A stretch of 64,000 nucleotides of DNA from Metaphire vulgaris. Lineage: Eukaryota > Annelida > Clitellata > Crassiclitellata > Megascolecidae. The position numbers were made by a program, and so were the translations under genes. This document shows, one piece after another, positions 22,749-34,534 of this stretch (its first letter is position 1; each line of letters opens with the position of its first letter). Location of the stretch: the NCBI GenBank assembly GCA_018105865.1, contig CM030866.1, positions 5,655,451 to 5,719,450 of the forward strand, read 5' to 3'. Below the pieces are notes generated by a model. It was not told the origin of the DNA. It ran no database searches and was given only the letters and a program-made list of their open reading frames with translations.

Positions 22749-23697
22749 TTACAAGAAACGAACAGGCATCTTGCCAGATCGCGTGACTATGAAGGTAATG
22801 TAATGTAATATATCATTAATTTCTTTGAGTGTGCTGTGGCCCAGATGAATCCAGAACGTATTGACGTACAACAGTACACCGCTTTGGGATTTGGGCTTGC
22901 CGGGATTATCGAGGAGTGGGAGGGGGGGTTAGAAATCCAGATTTTTGGGGACGTCTACGCCCCACGTGAGAACCATGTTAGTAATGAGCTTTTCGCGAGA
23001 TCACGTGACGTCGTCGGCATTGTAAGAGGCGCGACAAATATTTACTCCGGGGGACAATTTCCTCTGTCGTATACATACCGATACAGACAGCCGGACAACG
23101 AACGCACGCACGCATACAGCTAAGCAGACACAGAAGCGGCTGATATCTGATTAGTTGCAGAGGGATGGGAAGTGAGGGCTTCTGGGTATAAATGACAAAT
23201 TTATACAAGACCTTGGGTGCTCAGAAATTGAATGCATATGTTACTTCCAACCAACTGTACATATGCCAGAGTTATTTCTAGGATTATCAATTGGAGGGCT
23301 TGGGGTGTTGGTATTTTCTGGGGCACCCTGTCAAAAAAGTCTGATAAGCAATAAAAAGTCATCCGGTTCTCAGATCTGGTGGTGTTGAGGTGTCGGTCTC
23401 AGATGGGGAGTGTTGGAGGGGAGGGTGTTAGGGTGTGTAAAAATATCCCTGACATATATACTGTCTTCGATTGCTTGTATCGGTCAGTGTTTCGACTTGT
23501 TTAACTTTAACTCATATTAAACTGATTGTGTGTCGATGAATTTCATTTATCTATTGTTCTGTTTAATTGGCGTGACCAGGGTTCCGAAATAGGGCGGGGG
23601 GCCGGGGGCACGTCGACATTTACGTGTAGAAAAGTCTCCGACGATCAAAAAACGCATTGACGCACTTTCTTCAACCATACTAACCCCAGTGTTGCAC
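22749..23697. other. No gene; GTCTCAAATTGGGG-type repeat at 23277-23455
   Basis: The stretch 23277-23455 (GGATTATCAATTGGAGGG...CACCCTGTCAAAAAAGTC...AAGTCATCC...GTGTCGGTCTCAGATGGGG) is colinear with 52845-53025 and inverted at 21100-21235. The rest is unique, no exon. Confidence 0.5.
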
Positions 23698-23838
23698 ACA
23701 AGCCGGATATGGGGAAATTCACAAATGCCCTCTAGTGAGTAAGACTGAGTCGACCTTAGGGGCTCCAACGGGAGTTGAACCCGTTCTGTCTGTTTGCCTG
23801 CCCAGCGTGTAACCACTTCTGCCATCTTCCCGCCCCCA
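23698..23838 (-). mobile_element. tRNA-derived SINE head
   Basis: On the minus strand TGGCAGAAGTGG fits the RNA polymerase III A box and GGTTCAACTCC the B box, 40-odd bases apart. The segment does not fold as a clean cloverleaf, so it is called a SINE head and not a tRNA gene. The body continues with TAAGGTCGACTCAGTCTTAC. Confidence 0.6.
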
Positions 23839-23905
23839 AGAAGTGTTAAACGTTAATGAAATTGATAGATTTAACACCTTGTCCAGATAACACATGCGTA
23901 CCCAG

Positions 23906-23990
23906 CAGTGTTTAATCTAGACTCTGGATTCCGGGGATGGGGAACTGACAAAGTTGATTTCCCCCCGAAAACGGCCTAGATTAGACCCTG
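23906..23990. mobile_element. hAT-like MITE, CAGTGTTTAATCTAG family, deleted copy
   Basis: 85 bp, CAGTGTTTAATCTAGACTC to ACGGCCTAGATTAGACCCTG. Flanks GTACCCAG and GTTTCCAG (6 of 8). The internal half present in the copies at 52439, 54796 and 62385 is missing. Confidence 0.8.
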
Positions 23991-23999
23991 GTTTCCAGT

Positions 24000-24779
24000 C
24001 GAACAAGTCTCTTAAAATGCTCTAAATCATAAGTGTTCGCGAACGCATCTACAGAATTTCTGCACGCGCGATCTCATCATACATAAAGAGACTTCAATTA
24101 ATTTTGACTAAGGACCAGTCATTTTTTATCACTGGCGTCAAGAGTGTCGGGGTGAGGTGTTTTCAAATCAGTTGTTGTCATTTGTCAATAGTTCGTAAGC
24201 ATCAGAAAAAAAGTCATCGTTTCAGTGTTTTCGCGGGCCATTATTTCACGCCCTCGACGGGCCGGATCTGGCCCGCGGGCCGCCATCTGAATAGCCCTGT
24301 CGTAGACTTTCACAGACAGTGGCAGCCGATGACTCAGACTGTAGACTTTTTGTTATCCGATGCGTGTGGTTATTGTCGAAGATTCGCCGGACGTGGAAAC
24401 GCTTTGGCGTTTTATTGCTGATGAGGAAGAGAAGTTGTTTTATAAATATAGCCCTTTCGATTGCTTTGTAAATCGGAGAGGAATGCTCTTTAACGAGTGG
24501 CAAAAACGATTTCTGCGAAATGTTTCACCCCCCACCCCAGGTGGGCAATGTACGCGGACCACCGAATAGGAACGCCGGTCTTAAAACATTAACTATACAT
24601 ACACAGTACGTTAGCACATCAACTGTAAGTGTCTGTCCTTCTCAGTGTTTCTGCAACGGTCCGAACCGGTACGGCGTAGGCCGATCGGAAAATTCGAAAC
24701 TGGTTCCCATATTATTTCTCATATCGCTACGTTAAAAAATTGGAAATTTTCACGTAACTGTAGGGCCTATCTTTTGCTC
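24000..24779. other. No gene called
   Basis: 24250-24290 holds a fragment of the GGGCCGC-rich hAT family (cf. 7687). A 69-codon frame from 24360 (MRVVIVEDSPDVETLWRF) has coding-like composition, but no splice sites or homology I can name, so it is left uncalled. Confidence 0.35.
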
Positions 24780-25321
<542 letters not shown>

Positions 25322-25344
25322 TATATATAGCATGATGATATGTA

Positions 25345-27530
25345 GGGTAACACCGGGTAATTTCGGCACTCAGGTAATTTCGGCACCCCGAGATCTAGTG
25401 TGAAGATATTAATTTTTTACCACAGACTATAGTATAACGTCATCACTATGTCTGCCGAAGTTAGACGCAAGTTGAAAATATGGTCTAGACTACTATTCTT
25501 CCAGCCAGGTTGGTCATTTATCAGAAGTTGCTGTTTTCTTAGCATTTTTCTTGTTTACAAAAAGTGATTCTTTCTTAGACAATCGATCTGTTCTTTAAGA
25601 GTAGATGTTTTTCTACTAGGAAAATTTAAGACAAATCAAATGATGAGCAATAATAACTGCAGAAGAGCATGTAATTTCTGCGCAGTTACGTTTTGTAAGT
25701 AGGCAGCAAAGTGGGTAATTTCGGCACAGACGCGTAAGGTTATTCCGGCAGTGCCGAAATTACCTTCTCTGAGATGCCGAAATTATCAGCATTCTCATAG
25801 CCTATCACTCAACCTCTCTGCTTCCACTCTCTACGTCGCGCAGGACTTAAATCATGGGCGACTCAAGCCCAAGCCATCCGAAGCGGGGACGTTATGCTCA
25901 GGGACCTGAAGAGACAATGAAGTTGGCGGTCAATGCAGTCCTTGTTGACGGTAAACCGAAGAAGACTGCTGCTAAGCAGTTTGGTATACCTCGGCAAACT
26001 CTGCAAACTCTACGTTAAGAGACTCCTTGCAACTGATGGAGGCGTCGAGAAACTTCATGCAGGACGTCCAACAACATTGACACAAGAAGAGGAAAATGAG
26101 TTGGAACAGGTTTTACTAAGCATGGCCAACAGGCTGTTCGGTCTATCGCCGAAGATTGTGAGAGAGCTTGTTTTAGCTATTGTGAGATAAATAATGTATT
26201 GATCACAGATTCAACACCAATGAGAAGACAGCTGGCAGAGATTGGTTGGGAGACGGTGGGAGGGTTCATGAAACGACACCCGCTGTTGTCGGTGAGAGTG
26301 GCAGAGGCTACGTCCATCCAAAGAGCCATTGGTTTTAACAGAGCGAAAGTCAACCGGTTTTTTTCGAGGAATTACAGAAGGTAATGTTTGACAACAGTGA
26401 TAGCCAATTGATACCTGCTGTCAATCAGCGTGGATCTATAACAGCTATTGCATCTCTTGCTAAAGAGTAAAGAGTTACGTGCTAGGCCTAATCAACCTAT
26501 CACGAGTTTTAGTGGCAGGTGAGACAGCTTCTAAAACCCCGCTCAGCGGCCGGGAAAGAATAAGAAAAGTTCCTCACGCAGAGACTTTGACAGGATCACC
26601 ATAGAAAAATCAGTTGGAGATAGCGACTAAATCTCCATATGTTTGGATCTGGGCAGAATGCACAGTTGAGTATGCTGACACTTCTGATCCCAAATATTGT
26701 GAAGATTGGGTTACATGCAAACGATGCTCCAAACGATATCACATATCGTGTGGAGAAAACTGTGGAATCTTTGACAATGACGAATCATATAACTGCAAAG
26801 GTTGTATCAACTGACAGTGAATTTAGTCGATTGCCAGAACAGAAGCTGAAATAATGTTACTGTTCTTTTGCATTTAACTCTACTTCGTGCCACAAGAGCC
26901 CCAGCATTCGTTCAGGAGCATAATCGGTTTTTCAAGTATTGTGCCTAAGTACATTGATCATCAAATATGGATCATATTTGTTGAAAATAAAAGAATTAAG
27001 TTAAATTAAAATTCGGCACATTATAAAAAAGATATTAGCCGTTAATGCTTAGGCTATATAGCCTATCACTGTGTAAATTTATCCATACGGGTTAATTTAA
27101 CCCCAATACCTGGACCAACTTTGGCCCCAACACTAAAAACATTTAATTGCAAAATTCAGAATTTCTGTTATTGTCTAAGGTTTCTCAGACTGTATCTTGC
27201 GAGATGCAAATATAGGCAATATCATTCTCGAGTCGGCCTACTTACAACTGTTCTGTTTGATCACAAGTTGGCTGTAGATAATTTCGGCACGGGGTGCCGG
27301 AAATACCCTCTAGCTGTGCCGAAAATACCAGCAGTGCGGGTAATTTCGGCTTTTCGGGGCCTCCACCAGACTTAAAATAGTTACAATATTGTAATATAAT
27401 ATCAAGTTTTCTCGTGAATTTTCAGTAGCCAGGATGTTCTTCTAACATATTCAACAAAAGCAGTTGTTCAGAAAGGCATATTGCCAAAAATTCTGAACAA
27501 AATGCTTAAGGTGCCGAAATTACCCCAAAT

Positions 27531-27535
<5 letters not shown>
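25345..27535 (+). mobile_element. Deleted pogo-like DNA transposon
   Basis: 2191 bp between TA dinucleotides. Ends GGGTAA-CACC-GGGTAATTTCGGCAC and the inverse of GGGTAA-TTTG-GGGTAATTTCGGCAC. The core GGTAATTTCGGCA recurs in both orientations near 25358, 25373, 25713, 25755, 25785, 27279 and 27338, probable transposase-binding sites. It contains a broken transposase (25854-26813) lacking the DDE core, so it is non-autonomous. Confidence 0.85.
25854..26813 (+). pseudogene. pogo/Tigger-like transposase remnant with PHD-like finger
   Basis: From ATG 25854 the frame gives a psq-type helix-turn-helix (KKTAAKQFGIPRQTLQTL) and stops at about 26018. Other frames continue with GRPTTLTQEEENELEQ (26067 on), then a CENP-B-like second DNA-binding segment with KRHPLLSVRVAEATSIQRA and GFNRAKVNRFF (about 26270-26370), matching the RHP.LS.R.PE.TS..RA.GFN pattern of pogo/jerky transposases. 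The catalytic DDE domain is absent: sequence jumps to a C-terminal zinc finger, CEDWVTCKRCSKRYHISC...CKGC (26695-26808), of the PHD-like type found at the C-terminus of some invertebrate pogo transposases. At least three frameshifts or stops. Confidence 0.8.

Positions 27536-27588
<53 letters not shown>
27536..27588. repeat. (AT)n
   Basis: AT array directly after the right end of the pogo-like element. Confidence 0.9.
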
Positions 27589-27590
<2 letters not shown>

Positions 27591-27605
27591 TAGTGACCCT
27601 CACAA

Positions 27606-27789
27606 CAGTGGCAGGCTCTACAGGAGGACCCGGGGGCCCGTGCCCCCTATTGAGTGCCTGGCCCCCAGTGGCTCTCCTGTTGGGGCCCTATACTTAATAC
27701 TACATACCTAACAAGAAATGTTTGGCCCCCATGATTAGAAGTTGCCACCCCAAAGGCACCCCACTTGCCAAATCCTGGAGCCGCCACTG
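27606..27789. mobile_element. hAT-like MITE, CAGTGGCGGCTC family, copy 3 (inverted)
   Basis: 184 bp, CAGTGGCAGGCTCTACAGG to TCCTGGAGCCGCCACTG, opposite orientation to copies 1 and 2. Flanks CCTCACAA and CTTCACAA, one mismatch. Confidence 0.85.
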
Positions 27790-28349
27790 CTTCACAACAA
27801 TGGGCATACAATACAATACTGAGCCACTCTAAATCTCGCTATATTGTCAGACTTCCTGCTATTTTAATTATTGTTACACAGTGATAGCAAGCGTTCACTG
27901 TACTGAGCTAGGCCTATTATCGTCGCGACCTAGACTAGACTGACTACGGTGGAATGGCCGCCCAAAGACTATGCCACATTGAATTCAACATTATGAAATG
28001 ATGCAGAATTATTCGCCAGATGGCGACCATTGATTGGTGAGATTTAGTCATGAAACGTGTCTGTTTGGCTTGACCTATCCGTCCTTGATTGAAAACCCGC
28101 CGACGAGACTGCCCTCTCTGGCTTCACCAGGCTCTAAAATTTAGTGGATTTTTATAGGGTCATGCAGTCTGAAGAAAATACGCTCAAACTTTTAATTAAC
28201 TTTGGCCATAAATGGGAAAAAATTCGGCTCACGACGCTTCCCCAAAATCCCCAGTCGGAGCTGGAAATGTCGGTCTGTAAAAGTTTTGGTGATCTCTCTC
28301 CCCCATTCTGAAATCCTGGCGGCGTTGCATACACTCTCCTCTGCCATGC
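27790..28349. other. No gene seen
   Basis: GAGCCACTCTAAATCTCGCTATA near 27820 is a scrap of the L2/CR1-like tail. The rest is unique, no exon. Confidence 0.35.
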
Positions 28350-28500
28350 AGTGGCGGCTCCAGGATTTGGCAAGAGGGGGGCCGTTGGGGTTATACACCA
28401 ACGGGCAACTTAATGATGATAATCATGATAAATGGCCAAATCCATTTGTTGTTTAATGTATCTGTAGCATTAAGTATTCTGAAATCCTGGTCCCAACATT
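28350..28500. mobile_element. Truncated CAGTGGCGGCTC MITE
   Basis: CAGTGGCGGCTCCAGGATTT and GGCAACTT...CCATTTGTTGTTTAATGTA follow the 16001 copy, then similarity ends near TCCTGGTCCCAAC without a right terminus. Confidence 0.7.
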
Positions 28501-28850
28501 AGGCTTGAATGTAAGATCCTGGTCGAATCTGTCGATGCAGAAGACTCGGAGTCGTAGGCTATAGGAAAGGCGTTCAAACGAACATAAAGTATCCAGAATG
28601 AATCTTTGTCAGCATAATGGACGGATAGGCCTATCTTCTCCTTGTAAATTAGACGATTATGTTTTTATTCTATTACTAAATGATCAGAATCTATGCCAAC
28701 TCATGTTAATTAAATGTAAATAACGGAGCAATGTGCAGACGCTTTGGTAGCATCTCGATAGGAGAGCACAATTAGCCTAGTCCAGGATTATTTCAGTTGC
28801 CCTATTTGCTAGAAGGCAGTTAATTTTTACGATAAAATTGCTTACATATC

Positions 28851-28854
<4 letters not shown>

Positions 28855-28948
<94 letters not shown>
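28855..28948. repeat. (ATT)n, about 31 units
   Basis: Near-pure trinucleotide array. Confidence 0.95.
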
Positions 28949-29005
28949 GCAAGGAGATAGGCTAAACATTAAATTTCAAAAAAATTATAGCTGCACTCTC
29001 GAAGA

Positions 29006-29307
29006 CAGGGCCGGCCTTAATCCTGGGCAAACCGGGCCTTTTCCCAGAGTCCCGCTCCTCTAGAGGCCCCGCGCAAAGTCTCGGAAAGGCCCCGGGGCGA
29101 TTGTCGATGATCTTTTTTGCTTATCACGATTTTTCTACGTGGGCCTACGCTGAAATACCGCGCGATTGTCGATTACATTTTTTTTTTTTTTTTTTTTTTT
29201 TTTTGCTTGTCAGCCCCAAAACTTTTTTCCCGACAAAGATGCCCCCGGAATCACTGACCCCTAACCCTATCTTGCCCAGGGCCCCGCAAAACCTAAGGCC
29301 GGTCCTG
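29006..29307. mobile_element. hAT-like MITE, CAGGGCCGGCCTTA ends
   Basis: 302 bp, CAGGGCCGGCCTTAATCC to CCTAAGGCCGGTCCTG. Flanks CTCGAAGA and CCCGAAGA, one mismatch. Contains a 27-bp T run and two TTTTTTGCTTRTC motifs. Confidence 0.85.
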
Positions 29308-29499
29308 CCCGAAGAGTGAAGACTTTTGTATGTCGGCAAAATTTCAAGCATTTAGACTATAATAACTTATTATTTCCATTTTAGTCAGAATTTCTACAAT
29401 TTATACTCGTCTGCATACCCGACATAAACTTGATCTGGTCATTTTAGAGCACCTGCAATGCTATACAGGCTAATAAATAGAAAGATTAGCGCAGTTTAG

Positions 29500-29990
29500 A
29501 GGCATGTCAAGCGCCTCTAGCGACTGGCAAGAGAAGCGTGCAGATTTTTAGCACAGCGTCGCATCCCTCGTAAAAAGTGACGGCACAGGGCGCCGCAGTC
29601 TCTGTTTCGGTGCAGTGTGCACATGGAGAAACGTTGTTGTCTCTTGTGTCTCGTCAAACAAAAATGAGATTTAAGACTTAATTTTCCTGCGGAATCGCGA
29701 CACCGGAACGGACATCGAAGCTTCGCCGAGTCCAACGGTTGTCACCGGTGAGCGAAAAGTCTTCAGTTGTCTTCCGCTTTCAACGCCGAACCGGCGTTAA
29801 CCTGGTTTTCGCGTCCGTAGACAGTTGACCCTGTCTGGTCCAGCCCGTCTAGACTGAACCTGCCCGCCCTCTCCTGTTTATCCCGCCCTTCGCGGCCGGC
29901 CGCCGGCGTCTTCGACTGCGCGGCCTCGCGCCCGTTCCTTTCCCTATCCCTTCCCTTATCCTTCCCTTTCCTCCGTCCCTTACTTAGACC
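29500..29990 (+). promoter_or_regulatory. CpG-rich segment, possible distal promoter/5' exon of the brat-like gene
   Basis: GC and CpG rise sharply at 29690-29940 (CCCGCCC twice, CGCGGCCGGCCGCCGGCG), in otherwise AT-rich DNA, and MITE density drops beyond it. CACCG|GTGAGC at 29746 could be a splice donor of a noncoding first exon. Assignment to brat (first coding exon 11.7 kb downstream) is inference from position and strand only. Confidence 0.3.
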
Positions 29991-31122
29991 TCGTCCTTAG
30001 GCTCAGTTCTTCTGATTCATTTCCATGCCTTGGATTAGGTCTTAGCCGCCCGCTGGATGATTCATTTTCCAGGGATATGGGTGGCAAATAATAGCGAACG
30101 TCTGAGCTTGACTGGGTGACTTTTTCGAGGAGAAAAGCCTCGACTTTCTCTTTATCTGACACGCTGAGTCATTAATAGATGACCAACTGGCCATTGATTC
30201 TCTGGTTCAGCTGTTATTTCCTCAAATTATGGTAATTTATTCTCAACGGTTCTGGATCATGGTGGCGACTCATCGTGTGTGTCTGTGTCGTCTCATAAGA
30301 GCCTTTGGTTCCTGATGATTAATTGGATTATAACTGAATGAAACTGGAATTTGGGAACACTCACCGTATCCATGACGAATCCTTACAACCGACCCTTTCA
30401 TTGGTTTGTGTCCTTAGGTCATTGATTAAGCTGAACATTTACTTTCCTTATCTCTCTCTTGTTAAGGGACTGGATTCAAAGATTACTCATGATTTGCCTC
30501 TGACAAACGCAATGGAGGGAAATTAAATTCTTGATTAGCCATAAGTGAGATTCTTTCACACAGTTTCCCAGTTGAGCTGAATTATGAAATCTCTGTGGTC
30601 TTGTGATGTTATGTTAACCAATTCTAATGTGCTTATAATCAGAGGAAGTGCTGGGTTTTGTGAAATAGCCGGACTCTGTAGGCTATAGACTGATTAATGA
30701 CTCTTTGAAGGGTACAGTCTATCAGTTATGAATAAGTATTTAACAAGAGCTGTGCAAACATACATTTGGTAGGCTGAAACGTTGTCCATTGCCATCCCAC
30801 AGCTATTGAATATAGTAAATTATAACTCAACTTTATTAATTTTTTATTGTGCAGCTGGCATTTTGGATTGTTATAATAACAGCGCTACAGATCATTTTCA
30901 TTTTATTTTTTGAAGGCTATCAGGGTGCTTTGAACGCAGTCATTGAAGACAGTGATTGCTTAGCTTATTTAGTTTTACATTAATGCAGATAAATGACAAA
31001 TCCTGCATGATGAACGTGTGAAGTCTGTAGACATAATTTAAAATTTTTCAGCAATTATTTTAATTTTAACTTTTTGGTATTTTTTCATTCAGTTGAAATA
31101 AAATCCATATGGTCTATATAGT
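29991..31122. other. No gene; presumed intronic or intergenic
   Basis: AT-rich, free of recognisable MITEs and of splice-bounded frames. Confidence 0.4.

Positions 31123-31204
<82 letters not shown>
31123..31204. repeat. (AAT)n then (ATT)n
   Basis: AAT units turn into ATT units at about 31164, a perfect dyad. It flanks the inverted retrotransposon tail at 31216. Confidence 0.9.
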
Positions 31205-31208
<4 letters not shown>

Positions 31209-31215
31209 ACAACAA

Positions 31216-31300
31216 CAACATCAACAACAAGGTTTAGAGTGGTTAAGTAAGGGTCTGCCCTGTGTGAAAGCCACTATGTTTCACTCATCCATTCATTGAC
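31216..31300 (-). mobile_element. L2/CR1-like retrotransposon 3' tail (minus)
   Basis: GGTTTAGAGTGG and CTGCCCTGTGTGAAAGCC are the reverse complement of the tail at 33150. It is followed (minus direction) by GTTGTTG and the ATT array. Confidence 0.6.
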
Positions 31301-31500
31301 ATTTTGCCCTAATGCTTGGGATAATGGAGGGCCTAGGTGGCAATAAGAAAGGAAGATAACAATGGTGTGATGATATTGAAGTGAATGGCAGGGAAGCAGT
31401 TTACAGGATCTGAGTCACAGAGCAATGAACAGGAAAGAAATTAATGGCAGGAAAACTGGATATGGCATCATACACCAAACTGTGATGAGCCCAGGGTTAA
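31300..31500 (+). mobile_element. Non-LTR retrotransposon C-terminal relic (plus)
   Basis: Broken frames spell EWQGSSLQDLSHRAMNRKE, resembling the EW.G.SL..LS..A.NR..WR end of LINE ORFs, then a short GATTATGATGATC tail. Heavily mutated. Confidence 0.5.
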
Positions 31501-32000
31501 TGATTATGATGATCAATGTGTTTTCTCATTCTTTGCCCTCTTGTCCTCTTAGTAGGTTTGTTCCTGTATTCTCCTTTGTTGTCTTGCCTTTGAGTCTACA
31601 AATAACGTTAAAACTTTGCAGTACACAATGTCCTAAATTCTTCATTCAGTTGCTATACTGGTACGCTCTGCCTCTATACAATGCTCTATTGCACAGTCTA
31701 ATGGCTATACAGGACCAATCTAGTAGTATCCTATAGTACAGAGGTTTCTTTTTCAAAGCATTTACCAGTACACTAGTAGCCAATACTATCCTCTCTCACC
31801 TAATTCATTCCATCTGTCCACCACTTTCAATGAATTCATTTGTCAGCAGCCTATATGTTCACTGTTACCCATTCTGACTTACATATTTCCTGTCGATATC
31901 ATGTATTTGGAGTGCCATCAATTGATTTCTTTGTTTATTTTAACATTTTACATAAAATTATAACTGCATAATTGACTGGGCATATATTATACATGTGTGT

Positions 32001-32312
32001 GACCTACTTGGCAGTGTGCGATCGGTTTCCATCAGAACGCTGAAGTTAAACAATGTGGAGCTTGGTTAGTACTTGGATGGGTGACCATCATGGGATCAAA
32101 TTGTAGTGCCGGCGGCCAACCAAGCGGTTCATCGCTTAGGCATCAATAAATTGGTCGCAGCTCTAGGCTGTGGAGGTAAAATGCAGGTCTAGAGAAAGTA
32201 ATGGCAACCTACTCTAGATTAATAGCATAAGCTACCTGCATGGATGCTTGCCTAGTACACGGAGATCAGCACCAGAAACCCTACGCGTATTTAAGTATGG
32301 GACTACCTTTAC
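32001..32312 (+). mobile_element. 5S rRNA-derived SINE
   Basis: GAAGTTAAACAATG and GGTTAGTACTTGGATGGGTG correspond to the internal promoter (A box and C box) of 5S rRNA. They are followed by GACCATCATGGGATC...GTGCCGGCGG, where 5S rRNA ends near GTGCTGTAGGC. About 200 bp of non-5S body follow, to GACTACCTTTACCTTTT, a short tail. The 5S part has about 100 bases with many substitutions, so it is a SINE head (SINE3-like by structure), not a functional rRNA gene. Confidence 0.8.
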
Positions 32313-32689
32313 CTTTTCTGCTTTTTAGTGATTCTTTGGAAGATATGCTATACAAGTATTCTGTTAACATTGCATTTCATTACACACTTTATACTAAAGT
32401 TTTTTGTTGCTATACTATCTGTAATGTGCATGCTGATATTGGGGGCTAAAGTTCTATAAAATGTAGTTAATTCTTTTGTCATGCAGCCTTGTGCAAAACA
32501 GTTGCAGTAAACTGCATACAGTGTAAAGTAAAGTACTACAGTACTGTATATACTTACCAGTAATTCTTGTTAATGTAGAGTTTCTAACAATGCTTAATAT
32601 CGTGAACGTTTGTATGGTTCCTTGACTGTACGTGGGCAGCTAAATGGGCAACTGAATGTTGAGAATGATGAAAAGAACAATAGTGAGTC

Positions 32690-33228
32690 GAGACATAGAG
32701 ATAATCGTAAAACTATAAAAGTTTCATCTAGATTACTGTGTTCAGTCATTGAATCCATTCTTTAAAAAAGATAGAGATTTTAGAAAAAGTGTAAAGACGA
32801 GCAACAAAGATGGTCAATGGGTGCCATAATTTAAGCTGGGAAAAAATACTTCAATACTGTGGATTGATTAGATTAGAAAGGAAAAGATAAAGGGGGATTT
32901 GATAGAAACATGCAAAATAATGACTGGGAAAGTAGATGTGCCATACGATCGATTCTTTACATTGGCACACTCTAACAGTACAAGAGGCCACAAATGCAAA
33001 TTGTTTAAGCAGAGGGTGGGTCCAAGAAAGAAAGCGTTTTTTAGTGCAAAGGTTGTGGACAAATGGAGCAGTTTGGATGAGGTGGGAGTGACAGTTGAAA
33101 CAGTAAATGGGTTCAAAGGTTATCTCGGAAAACTAGGTTATTGAATGTGGAGAGTTACTTCAGTGGTTTTTACACAGGCTTACTTAGCCTCCTAAACCAC
33201 TTAAAATCACTATATTATATTATTATAA
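32690..33228 (+). mobile_element. L2/CR1-like non-LTR retrotransposon 3' part
   Basis: Fragmented upstream frame shows LDYCVQSLNPFFKKD (cf. L.YCVQ.W.P...KD). From 32899 there is a clean 81-codon frame with IETCKIMTGKVDVPYDRFF, TRGHKCKLFK and WSSLDEVGVTVETVNGFKG, ending LGY-stop. These are standard for the LINE reverse-transcriptase C-terminal region. The 3' tail is GTGGTTTTTACACAGGCTTA and a short AT repeat. Lies in the presumed 5' region of the brat-like gene. Confidence 0.8.
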
Positions 33229-33230
33229 TA

Positions 33231-33416
33231 CAGTGAAACCTGCTTAAATGCATAGGTGCCGTGCAAGCCTTGCTTATGCGATTAACTGGGATATGCGAAT
33301 AGCCGGGACGTCTGATAATTTATTGTACGCTCAAAACACTGCATCTGGTTTTTATGTTGTTATGCGATTATGCGGGTTATGCAATTAAGCGGTATGCGAT
33401 TCAGTGGGATCCACTG
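33231..33416 (+). mobile_element. TA-flanked MITE, CAGTGAAACC/GGATCCACTG family, copy 1
   Basis: 186 bp between TA dinucleotides. Inverted ends about 24 bp (CAGTGAAACCTGCTTAAATG and the inverse of ATTCAGTGGGATCCACTG). Interior is built of TTATGCGATTA / TGCAATTAAGC words. Mariner-like by TA target. Confidence 0.85.
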
Positions 33417-33459
33417 TATAATGTAAGAAAGTATTTGTATCGTGCCTGTTCTGAAGAAT

Positions 33460-33690
33460 CACTCTGCCTGCAGGGTCGCCTAGAGGGGGAGGGAGAATGG
33501 GCCCGGAATGCACATGGGGCCCGGCGGCCTGTAGGGGGCCCGGCCGATGATGTATTGACAATAGCCTGAACCCTAGAAAAAACTGACAAGCAAAAAAGGT
33601 CATCTTCAGTTTTTTACACTTGTTAGGGGCCTCTGACTACCCTTTGCACAGGGACCCGGAATTTCTCTCATCAGGCCTGTCTGCAGGGCT
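33460..33690. mobile_element. Probable MITE with GGGCCCGG and CAAGCAAAAAAGGTCATC motifs
   Basis: CTGCAGGGTCGCCTAGAGGG and ATCAGGCCTGTCTGCAGGG bracket GC-rich sequence carrying the shared motif TGACAAGCAAAAAAGGTCAT (33584). Termini and target duplication are not clear. Confidence 0.4.
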
Positions 33691-33806
33691 GTAAGAGTCC
33701 AGATGGATTACTGAATGTATTGAGTGCGATATTACCGGTAATTTTATTTGAATCTGTTTGATAGGTATTCAGTTCATAAGCATTCTAATCAGTCATTTTA
33801 TATGTA

Positions 33807-33991
33807 CAGTGAAACCCGCTTAATTGCATAGGTGCTGTGCAAGCGTTGCTTATGCGATTAACTTGGCTATGCGAATAGCCGGGACGTCTGATAATTAACT
33901 GTACGCACAAACACTGGTCCGGGTTTTTATGTTGTTATGCGATTATGCGGGTTATGCAATTAAGCGGTATGCGATTAAGTGGGATCCACTG
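33807..33991 (+). mobile_element. CAGTGAAACC/GGATCCACTG MITE, copy 2
   Basis: 185 bp between TA dinucleotides; very similar to copy 1 at 33231, only 390 bp away. Confidence 0.9.
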
Positions 33992-34348
33992 TACCAGTAT
34001 ACCGGGTAATGCTTGTATTATGTAGAGGAGGATTTTCAGATTGTACACTCAGCCATTTAGATTATGTTTGCTTTAAGATGGGCACTGAACATTTTTAAAT
34101 TATGTGGATCGCAGTGCTTTTATTTTTTTATGTTTGACAGAGTTTGTGGTAAAAAAACTTTCTGGCTTAAAAAATACACACTTTATAAATGACATTTTAA
34201 GCAGCTGTTAAAGTCATTGAGTGTGCATTTGTCATGAGTACCACTTACAAATCAACTACACTATTACTGGTATCCATTAATACATTGCAAAGAACCTTTT
34301 GTCATAATAATGTAATAATTATGCACTTTTATAGCACCATTTATAATA

Positions 34349-34534
34349 CAGTGAAACCTGCTTAATTGCATAGGTGCTGTGCAAGCCTTGTTTATGCGAT
34401 TAACTGGGCTATGCGAATAACCGGGACGTCTGATAATTAATTGTACGCACAAAACACTGGTTCAGGTTTTTATGTTGTTATGCTATTATGTGGGTTATGC
34501 AATTAAGCGATATGCGATTAAGTGGGATCCACTG
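34349..34534 (+). mobile_element. CAGTGAAACC/GGATCCACTG MITE, copy 3
   Basis: 186 bp between TA dinucleotides, inserted in a TTTTATAGCACC LINE-tail-like sequence. Confidence 0.9.

Noticed and set aside
24360..24569. MRVVIVEDSPDVETLWRF frame resembling a response-regulator start
   Set aside because: Only the first residues resemble a receiver domain; there is no further receiver sequence, no splice signal and it ends in a C-rich repeat.
31997..32110. Functional 5S rRNA gene
   Set aside because: Only the internal promoter region is well kept, the 5' part is diverged and a SINE body follows instead of a T-run terminator.
32899..33144. 81-residue frame as a host gene
   Set aside because: The TRGH...K, WSSLDE and VNGFKG pattern is that of LINE reverse-transcriptase C-termini, with a matching tail copy at 8340.
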